Assembly: GCA_018970625.1 (NCBI GenBank)
Contig: JAGWVZ010000039.1
Span: forward strand, 1 to 14,325
Reading direction: 5' to 3'
Length of the DNA stretch: 14,325 nucleotides
Source of the DNA: Myxococcales bacterium
Lineage (GTDB): Bacteria > Myxococcota > Bradymonadia > REDH01
Numbering within the stretch: the first letter of the stretch is position 1; every line of letters starts with the position of its first letter. This document shows, one piece after another, positions 1-7,000 of the stretch. Made by a program: the position numbers and the translations under genes. Below the pieces are notes generated by a model. That model was not told the origin of the DNA and made no database searches. It saw only the letters and a list, made by a program, of their open reading frames with translations.

Positions 1-2
1 TG

Positions 3-923
3 TTGCGCCAGGCACGTACATCGATCGACATCGCTGAGCTCGGCGTTGAGGCCACCGCCTATCAGCTCGAACAGGCGGTGCTCGACACTTACTTTGCGGC
101 CATCGGGCTGCAGCGATTTATTGAAATCAGCGAACAAAACCTGGAATTATCCCAGGTGAACGTCGACCGCACCGTCGCGGCGTTCGAAGAAGGTGTGGGC
201 ACACAATTCGATGTGAACCGCGCCACCGTGGAGCTGAACGCCGCAGAGAGAAACCTGCAGAATGCACAGACCACCTATCAGGTCGCCGTACGTTCTCTGG
301 CCTTACTCCTGAACGAAGAACCGTCCTTCGACGTCATCGCACCGCAACCATTGACCTCACCCGACGGCTACGACGCAGAACAACTGAGTTCATTCCGCCC
401 TGAACTGCAGATGATGGACCTGCAGCTGGAGCTGCATCAGCACCGCATTCGCGAACAGGAAGTCCTGTGGATTCCGCGGCTGCAGCTTCAGGGAACAGCG
501 TTGCTGCAGCAGGTCACCGCCTTTAATCCGCGCGCGGTGCGCTGGAATATCGCGTTGGTGGCCTCGTGGGATATCTATGACTCCGGGCTGCGTCGCACAG
601 AACGCCGACGTCGGGAGTACGATTACGCCGTGACGGAATTGCAGCGCGAGCAGACTCAGGCACAGCTGATTGCCAGTATTGATATGGCCATGCTCGAACT
701 GCAACAGAACGAGACCAATGTGCAGACCGCATCGGCCGAAGTGGAACTCGCAACCGAAAATCTGGAGCTCGTGCGCGAAGCGCAGGCGCTGGGCGCCGCA
801 AGCTCACTCGACGTCATTCTCGCACAACAGCAACTGTATCTGGCGGAACTCGCCCTGGCCGACGCCGAAGTGAAGGTACAGCAGAAAATCTATACCGTAC
901 GATTACTCTCCGAAGGCATTTAA
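3..923 (+). CDS. TolC family outer membrane efflux protein, C-terminal part (5' end outside the window)
   Basis: This is the distal part of an outer-membrane factor that forms the exit duct of a tripartite efflux or type I secretion pump, joining an inner-membrane transporter and periplasmic adaptor to the outside. The frame is already open at the window edge and the first possible start is only a TTG, so the gene enters from the left; 306 residues remain of the roughly 430-490 usual in the family. Both halves of the TolC internal repeat are visible. The first is Gly-x-Gly-Thr-x-x-Asp-Val at about residues 64-71, followed by an Ala/Asn/Glu-rich helix. The second is Leu-Gly-Ala-Ala-Ser-Ser-Leu-Asp-Val near residue 260, with a matching helix. 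Between them, about 157-195, lie a beta-strand segment and the W-D-x-Y-D-x-G signature. No pump partner lies downstream, so adaptor and transporter genes, if linked, are to the left. The family is secure; the substrate cannot be told. Confidence 0.93.
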   Translation: MRQARTSIDIAELGVEATAYQLEQAVLDTYFAAIGLQRFIEISEQNLELSQVNVDRTVAAFEEGVGTQFDVNRATVELNAAERNLQNAQTTYQVAVRSLALLLNEEPSFDVIAPQPLTSPDGYDAEQLSSFRPELQMMDLQLELHQHRIREQEVLWIPRLQLQGTALLQQVTAFNPRAVRWNIALVASWDIYDSGLRRTERRRREYDYAVTELQREQTQAQLIASIDMAMLELQQNETNVQTASAEVELATENLELVREAQALGAASSLDVILAQQQLYLAELALADAEVKVQQKIYTVRLLSEGI

Positions 924-980
924 TCTGACGAATTCGGGGGATTCCAGAAATGCAGAAAAGGGTCGGAAGGCTCCCTGTAT

Positions 981-1010
981 GCCGTTGCGAAAGTTATGGA
1001 ATGCAACGGC
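981..1010 (+). terminator. Hairpin terminator after the TolC gene, between convergent genes
   Basis: A perfect 8-bp inverted repeat (GCCGTTGC at 981-988, GCAACGGC at 1003-1010) with a 14-nt loop lies 57 bases after the TolC stop. On the plus strand it is followed by TCGTCTGTTT, a moderately T-rich run. It also lies 26 bases beyond the stop of the convergent minus-strand 2H phosphoesterase gene and could serve both, although the minus-strand side has no T tract. The loop is long and the T tract imperfect, so efficiency is uncertain. Confidence 0.55.
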
Positions 1011-1036
1011 TCGTCTGTTTCCCTCGCTGAATTCCA

Positions 1037-1603
1037 CTACAAGGAAATCATTTCGGCGATACATTCAATCTCGTCTACCGCTCGAAATAATTGTTCATCG
1101 CGGCGATCGGCCCATGTGTATAGCGCAAGCCGATTCAGATTCCACACACACTCCGGGGGAGTAATGCGCGACGCCCACAAAAGCGCGTGTCTGCGTGCAA
1201 TATCATCGGCGTGTCGCTGAGGCCGTGCGATGGTCACATGCGGAACCGGCTCACGCGACTCCGGTTCAACGCCCGTTGCGTGAAGAGCAATGCGCTGAAC
1301 CTCTCGCATGCGGGTCGCCACGACCTCCCGATGTTCATCGCAAACCGTGAGGCTGAGCGCCGAAAACCTGCGGGTTGGCCCGAAAGGACGCACGACGGCC
1401 GCACGCACCACCGTTTCTGCGGGCGGAGAAGCCCGGACTGCATCCCAGGCAGCCTCAGCTGTTTTTTCACCGCAATTACCCAGAAATACGCCCGTGATAT
1501 GTAAGTCCAGCCTGTGAAACAGACGAATTCCTGCGGGCGGCCGCTCCAGTGATTCCCACCACTCGGGCTCTACCTGCACGGGCCACGCAATAAACCAGTT
1601 CAT
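1037..1603 (-). CDS. 2H phosphoesterase, LigT/ThpR-like (RNA 2',3'-cyclic phosphodiesterase / 2'-5' RNA ligase family)
   Basis: This predicted cytoplasmic enzyme of the 2H phosphoesterase superfamily has 188 residues, the usual LigT/ThpR length. In characterised members the two His-x-Thr motifs hydrolyse 2',3'-cyclic phosphate RNA ends or handle 2'-5' linkages. Numbering from a GTG two codons upstream, the motifs are His-Ile-Thr at 37-39, inside the usual L-H-x-T-x-x-F-L-G context, and His-Val-Thr at 124-126, inside P-H-V-T-I-A-R. I chose the ATG at 1603 because GGAG (1614-1611) sits 7 nt before it; the GTG at 1609 would lie almost on top of that site. The gene follows the flippase gene by 44 bp on the same strand and may be co-transcribed, but no functional link is evident. 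The N terminus (W-F-I-A-W-P) differs from the usual R-x-F-I-A-L, so the exact substrate and orthology to E. coli ThpR are open. Confidence 0.85.
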   Translation of the reverse strand: MNWFIAWPVQVEPEWWESLERPPAGIRLFHRLDLHITGVFLGNCGEKTAEAAWDAVRASPPAETVVRAAVVRPFGPTRRFSALSLTVCDEHREVVATRMREVQRIALHATGVEPESREPVPHVTIARPQRHADDIARRHALLWASRITPPECVWNLNRLALYTWADRRDEQLFRAVDEIECIAEMISL

Positions 1604-1610
1604 TGACACT

Positions 1611-1614
1611 CTCC
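1611..1614 (-). promoter_or_regulatory. Ribosome binding site GGAG fixing the start of the 2H phosphoesterase
   Basis: GGAG on the minus strand ends 7 nt before the ATG at 1603. This is one of few clear Shine-Dalgarno sites in the window, and it favours that ATG over the GTG at 1609, which would leave only one base of spacing. Confidence 0.6.
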
Positions 1615-1647
1615 GACCACATGGTCACACGCAATAACCCTGCTCAC

Positions 1648-3237
1648 TCAACCTCTGGGCCCCTTGCCACGCCAAACCATCGTCCGATTTGTACGCGACG
1701 GTGAACGCAGAACCCGCAAGGTCAACCATTCGCGAAAAAATCGCCAGTCCGCAGACGAAATATCACCAGCCAGGGTGGCAATCAGCGAATACATCACCAG
1801 CGTTATCACCAGCTGAAAAGGCAGCGCGACTGCGTCGGGTAATTGAAGCAACCACTGCAGCAGGTACCCGAACAGCCCAGCCATAGCCGACCAGCCAACC
1901 ACCCGCAACCACCCGCCTATCGGAAACACGCGATGCCAGGGCGTCTGCAACACAAGCCCAATAAAATAACAATATACCACCATGGCCGCTGCCATTCCCA
2001 GCGCGCTGCCTGCCGCCGGCCCCACAGAACCGACCCACCACAACAGGGGCACGCTGAACGCCAGGTTCGACAATAGCGTAAATCCGGCAGCGGACATCAC
2101 CAGGTCGGGGCGGCCCATGGCAAGCACCGGCGCACCATAGAACGCGACCCGACCCAACACCATCGCCGTATAACACACAAATACGGGCACCGCGCTCTCA
2201 TAGGCCGACGTAAACAAAACCCGGATCAACGGACCAGCGGCGAACATACACGCCATAGCGACCGGTACCACCACCAGAGAGACCTTCACCACAGACTGTC
2301 GCCATTGACCCAGAATCTCCTGCAACTCACCGCGCTCCGCAAGCTCACGGTACGTCGGCATCTGCACCGCGCCCACCGACCACGCCACCGTGGATATTAC
2401 CGGTATCTGCCACGCGCCCACCTGATATTCAGCCCACACCGCCGCCGGAAAAACACCCATAATCAGAAAACGATCGACGCCTTTATTCACCACATTAATG
2501 ACGTCGGTAGCACCCACCGGAATACTGAAACGCAGAATATCCCGCACCGTCGGAATCCTGGCGTCATCGGGCACCGCCTGCGGGCGCACTACCCGGAACA
2601 GCGACCACGTGCACCAGCACAGATACACCGCCGACCAGCCGGCCATCGCCATGGCGATGGACCCCACACCCAGGCCGAGCATCGCGGGACACAACACCGC
2701 CGCCGCCGAACCCACGGACCGTACCACCGACACCACCGCACTCGAACGCGCCAATCCCTCGGTCACCAGCACGTTCGGCAGCATGCGCCCCGGAATATCG
2801 CAGGCAATCCAGCACGCCAGCAGCGGTAACCACGGCAACAACGACGTTGCAGCGAGTGGCGTACCGTACAGGCCCCGCCCGAACACGGAACCCAGCATAA
2901 ACAACAAGGCTACCACACCCGCGGCCGTCGCAAGCATGCCCCATAGCCGCCAGGTAATCGCCGCGCGAACAGCCCGTTCGCGACCCGGTAGAAAATACAG
3001 AACCGAGCGCGGAATGCCCGAAGCAACCACCATCGTCGTAGTCTGATAAACCAGCAGTAAACCGCCCAGCAGGCCCAGCTCGTCACGCTCCAGATAACGA
3101 ACCAGCAACAGCGGGGTGACCACATCTGCCACTGTAGCTGCGACCTGACCAACCACCAGAACGCCAGCAGCGCGCGCCTGAACGGCGCCATTGCCGCCAG
3201 AAGACGGTCGAACGGGGTCGGACTCCGCGGTTGTCAT
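1648..3237 (-). CDS. MOP-superfamily polysaccharide flippase (Wzx/polysaccharide biosynthesis protein)
   Basis: This is a 529-residue polytopic inner-membrane protein of the multidrug/oligosaccharidyl-lipid/polysaccharide flippase type, which moves lipid-linked glycans to the periplasmic face. The N terminus has the family layout: a short polar leader, then a Gly/Ala/Val-rich first helix, a second segment with the charged Arg-Tyr-Leu-Glu-Arg-Asp turn typical of these flippases, and an Arg-Ser-Val-Leu-x-Phe-Leu-Pro region near residue 75-85. About a dozen or more hydrophobic segments follow, in two halves, and the C-terminal tail is Arg-rich. The ATG at 3237 overlaps the methyltransferase stop in ATGA, which implies translational coupling and rules out the upstream in-frame ATG at 3258. 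GGTGAG lies 9 nt upstream. No glycosyltransferase or polymerase lies within the window, so the exported glycan is unknown. Other members of the superfamily, such as MurJ-like proteins, cannot be excluded. Confidence 0.88.
   Translation of the reverse strand: MTTAESDPVRPSSGGNGAVQARAAGVLVVGQVAATVADVVTPLLLVRYLERDELGLLGGLLLVYQTTTMVVASGIPRSVLYFLPGRERAVRAAITWRLWGMLATAAGVVALLFMLGSVFGRGLYGTPLAATSLLPWLPLLACWIACDIPGRMLPNVLVTEGLARSSAVVSVVRSVGSAAAVLCPAMLGLGVGSIAMAMAGWSAVYLCWCTWSLFRVVRPQAVPDDARIPTVRDILRFSIPVGATDVINVVNKGVDRFLIMGVFPAAVWAEYQVGAWQIPVISTVAWSVGAVQMPTYRELAERGELQEILGQWRQSVVKVSLVVVPVAMACMFAAGPLIRVLFTSAYESAVPVFVCYTAMVLGRVAFYGAPVLAMGRPDLVMSAAGFTLLSNLAFSVPLLWWVGSVGPAAGSALGMAAAMVVYCYFIGLVLQTPWHRVFPIGGWLRVVGWSAMAGLFGYLLQWLLQLPDAVALPFQLVITLVMYSLIATLAGDISSADWRFFREWLTLRVLRSPSRTNRTMVWRGKGPRG
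3234..3237 (-). promoter_or_regulatory. ATGA stop-start overlap coupling methyltransferase and flippase
   Basis: On the minus strand the flippase start ATG (3237-3235) overlaps the methyltransferase stop TGA (3236-3234) by the classic 4-bp ATGA arrangement. This shows the two reading frames are one transcription unit and suggests coupled translation. Confidence 0.85.
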
Positions 3238-3881
3238 GCAGGTTTTCTCACCACACAAAGCTGTCCCTGCACCCAGGGCTCCAGAAAGCGGTGGTCCGCG
3301 AATGATTCGAGGGTCGTCCGGTACTCTGGCCGCTGCGCATCGTGAACCACCATCATGCCACCGGGTCGAACCAACTCATACCCCTGACGCATACAGGCAT
3401 TTCTCGCACGACCATCGACCAGCACCAGGTCAAACGGGATACCACACTGTGCCGGTTTCGAGACATACGACTGCAAAATTTCCGGCTCGCGCTCGCAGCG
3501 ATCAAACCACCGCTTCAGCAAAGCACTTCGCTGTTTGCGGGCCATCCAGCGTGGAGGGTCCGGTTCAGGCTCCGTCGGTTCGCAGAGGTACAGCTCCAGA
3601 CGCGAGTCCGTAATCTCGGAACGCACGCGTTCAAACCACGCTGCATGATGCTCTACTGCGACCAGCCTCTGAAGATCGGGCAGCAGCCGCAGCGTTGCCG
3701 CTGTGCTGCCACCGGTACCCCACTCCAGAACATGGTTCGGCGCCGAACCGATCAGCAGGGCGGCGTACATGCCCCACTCGACGTCATGCATGAACACCGG
3801 CATGCCAGACGCCATCGCCTGTTTCACGCCTCGTTGACCGTGCTCCGAGCTACGAAGGTGAAGTGTCTGGCGTGATAGCAT
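3234..3881 (-). CDS. Class I SAM-dependent methyltransferase-like protein
   Basis: This is a 215-residue cytoplasmic protein with the order of elements of a Rossmann-fold methyltransferase. A glycine-rich motif I, V-L-E-W-G-T-G-G-S-T, is at 51-60. An acidic residue ends strand 2 (V-A-V-E, Glu77), the usual ribose contact. Strand 4 is D-L-V-L-V-D-G at 141-147. A late strand, R-P-G-G-M-M-V-V-H-D at 162-171, matches the O-methyltransferase-like (Methyltransf_24-type) families. A charged Pro/Glu-rich linker at about 100-125 contains several Arg and Trp residues. AGGA sits 5 nt before the ATG at 3881. The gene is first in an operon with the flippase and overlaps it by 4 bp, so a role in tailoring a sugar, lipid carrier or surface glycan is a reasonable inference. 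The acceptor is unknown, and some proteins of this shape do not methylate at all. Confidence 0.8.
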   Translation of the reverse strand: MLSRQTLHLRSSEHGQRGVKQAMASGMPVFMHDVEWGMYAALLIGSAPNHVLEWGTGGSTAATLRLLPDLQRLVAVEHHAAWFERVRSEITDSRLELYLCEPTEPEPDPPRWMARKQRSALLKRWFDRCEREPEILQSYVSKPAQCGIPFDLVLVDGRARNACMRQGYELVRPGGMMVVHDAQRPEYRTTLESFADHRFLEPWVQGQLCVVRKPA

Positions 3882-3886
3882 GGTGT

Positions 3887-3890
3887 TCCT
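3887..3890 (-). promoter_or_regulatory. Ribosome binding site AGGA of the methyltransferase
   Basis: AGGA on the minus strand is spaced 5 nt from the ATG at 3881 and supports this as the true start of the operon's first gene. Confidence 0.5.
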
Positions 3891-3911
3891 GTCACAACGG
3901 AGGTGAATGAC

Positions 3912-3931
3912 GAATCAGGCAGGATTGATTC
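3912..3931. repeat. Interrupted palindrome upstream of the methyltransferase-flippase operon
   Basis: GAATCA (3912-3917) and TGATTC (3926-3931) form a 6-bp inverted repeat with an 8-nt gap, 31-50 bases upstream of the methyltransferase start. The position and the dyad geometry would suit an operator for a dimeric repressor; the arms are short and chance is not excluded. The rest of the 162-base gap to the next gene holds another short hairpin, GTTGC/GCAAC at 3973-3988, and no recognisable terminator for the long gene ending at 4044. Confidence 0.25.
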
Positions 3932-4043
3932 ACTACCCTCCCTGTCCATTTACACGGGCGTTCATCAGACGCGTTGCATTTGCGCAACTTTGCATCTCAG
4001 ACGTGTGGCAATTCTGTTGCTTCCGTCAGCCGGGACTCTCAGC

Positions 4044-7000
4044 CTATCGCCAGAATATCGCGACCGGCCCCTGACCTCGCGTCACACTGCAACCTGTGCC
4101 ATCCGGCCGCCCGGCAATACGAATCCGGTCGTTGTACGCGATCATCAGCACGCTGCCGCACTCCGAATCAGCGCCCGGCTCTGAACCCAGCCACCAGCCA
4201 CCGGCACTCCACGACTGCAGCAGCACCGCATCGCGATTCACCGCAAACCCCGACGTGGCCCGCACCGACAGATTCGGGTCCAAACCACCGTCCAGACAGG
4301 TATTCGGCGTTTCACACGACGGCGTCCCATCCGGCACCCGCGCGTAAGACCACCAGGCAGCACCGGCGGACTCTGTGTGCGACAACCCTGTCAGCACCAG
4401 CCAGTCACCGGTCGCGAGGTCACGGACGAGAAGCTCCTGCACGTCGCCGATTCGCGCCACCGGCATGTGGCCACGACACGACCCGCCAACGCTCAGCGTG
4501 GAACAGTACCCCGGACCCACAATGCCGCCGCGCGTATCATCCGGCACAATCACGCTCACGAGCGTCCAGGCTGAGCCCGCGGTTTCCATATCGCAGTAGA
4601 ACCAGGTGGCGGGTTCCGCGCCGGCACCATCCGGGTCCAGGCGCCAGGGGCCGCTCTCGGTATGCCCAACCTCATGCAGCCGCGCGCACGACTGCGCCCA
4701 CGAGCAGCTGCCGTTGACACAGTAGGCCGAGTCACAGTCGCGGTGCTGCACGCAGGCCGAGGCGTCGTCGCAGGGCTCGCAGGTGGCGCCGCCGCAATCG
4801 ACGTCGGTTTCATTGCCATTGGTCGTGCCGTCGGCGCACGTGGGAGCCGAGCAACGCCCTGCCGTGCAGATGGCCGACACACAGTCGCTTCTGTCGTCGC
4901 ACGCCAGCGATGGCGCGCACGGTGAGCAGCTGCCGCCGCAGTCCACGTCGGACTCGTCACCATTTCGAGTGCCGTCGGAGCACGCAGGCGCGACGCAGAC
5001 GGCCGAACGGCACACGCGCGAGGTGCAGTCATCATCGGCGGCGCAGGCCCGGGTGTCGGCGCAGGCGGAGCAGTCGCCGCCGCAGTCCACGTCGGACTCG
5101 TCGCCGTTCTTTACCGCGTCACCGCAGGTCGGTGCCGAACACGTTCCACCAGCGCACACGCCCGACTGGCAATCCGAAGCGCCCGCACAGCCTCCGCCCG
5201 CAGCGCAGGGCGCACAGGGCCCGCCGCAGTCGACGCCGGTCTCGGCGCCGTTGCGTGTGTCGTCAAAGCAGACCGGGACCTGACACATGCCCGCGGTGCA
5301 CACGCGCGACACGCAGTCGTCGTTGTTGCCACAGCGCTGCAGGTCGGCACAGTCACCGCAGCCTCCCCCGCAGTCCACGTCCGTCTCATCGCTGTTACGT
5401 ACGTCGTCGCTGCAGGTCGCGGCGGCGCAGCGCTCCGACACACAGTGGAAGCTCGCGCAATCGACGGCCGCCCGACACGCAAGCGCGTCCCGGCAGGGCG
5501 CACACGGGCCACCGCAGTCCACGTCGGTTTCGATGCCGTTATGAACGTCATCCTGACAGTCAGGCGCCGAACACACACCGCTCTCGCACACACCCTGCTC
5601 ACAATCAGCGCCCGCCCGACACGCCAGGCCCGTCGCGCACGGCTCGCAAGGACCTCCGCAATCGACATCGGTCTCGGCTGCGTTGCGAACGCCGTCGGTG
5701 CAAACCGGCGCGGCACACGTGCCGCTCGAACACACGCCCTGCACGCAATCCGTCGCCGACGCGCAGGTCTTGCCCGGTTCGCACGGGCCACAGGGGCCAC
5801 CGCAGTCCACGTCGGACTCTCCCTGATTGCGAACACGGTCCGAACAGGTCGCAGCCCTGCACGTGCCACCGCTACAGACCCCCGACGCACAATCAGCCGC
5901 CACGCTACAGCCGGCGTTATCGCCGCAGACCGGACAGTGCGCGCCGCAGTCAGTGTCCGTCTCCACATCATTACGCACGCCATCCCGACACGTGGGCAGC
6001 TGGCACACGTTCGCCAGACAAACCGCGCTCACACAATCAGCAGCGACGCTGCACGCCCTCAAATGTTCGCAGGGCGAGCAGTCACCGCCACAGTCGGTGT
6101 CGGTCTCGGTGCCATTACGAACCCCGTCGTCGCAGGTCGCTGCGGGGCAAATGCCGCCCTCACAACGCAGGCTCACACAATCGGCCGGCTGCGCACACGC
6201 AACACCCGCCGCGCAACGTTCGCAGCCAGCGCCGCAATCAATGCCCGTTTCGATGCCGTTAAGAACATCGTCTTCACAGGTCGGTGCCCGACACACACCT
6301 GCGTCGCACACCTTCGAGGTGCACTCGTCGCCCTGCTCACATGCGCGACCATTGGCGCACGGCGAACAGTCGCCGCCGCAGTCGATGTCGGTCTCGGACC
6401 CGTTCTTCATGCCGTCGGCGCAGGTCGCCGCCACGCACCTGGCGTCTCGACAGTGCCGCGAAGCGCAATCGGCGCCCGCCGCGCACAGCAGGGCGTCTGC
6501 ACAGGGCGCGCACGAGCCGCCACAGTCCACATCGGATTCTGAACCATTTCGCACGTTGTCGTCGCAGCGAGGCGCCTGACACGCACCTGCGCCACATACA
6601 TCGCTTCGACAATCAGACGCCCGTGCACATGTCACACTGTTATCGCACGGCAGGCACGAGCCACCGCAGTCTGCGCCGGTCTCATCACCATTGCGAACGC
6701 CGTCGTCGCACGACGGACGCAGGCACATGCCGGCCTCGCAGACACCCTCTTCGCAATCACCCGCTGAAGCACACAACGAGGCCGTCGGGCACGCGTCACA
6801 GCCACCGCCACAGTCGGTGTCCGTCTCGCCCGCGTTGCGCACCCGATCGTCGCAGGCAGCCGCCTGGCAAAGGCCATCGCGACACACGCGATCCAGACAG
6901 TCGCGCGCGACCTCGCAGGCCGAGCCAGTGGGGCAGGCGCTGCAAGGGCCGCCGCAGTCGCGATCGGTCTCGGGGCCGTTGGCGACCCCATCGCTGCACG

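Noticed and set aside
2305..3046. Plus-strand open frames (174 and 182 codons) across the flippase gene
   Set aside because: Composition is His/Arg/Pro/Thr-rich and domain-free, and they lie fully opposite a clear membrane protein gene.
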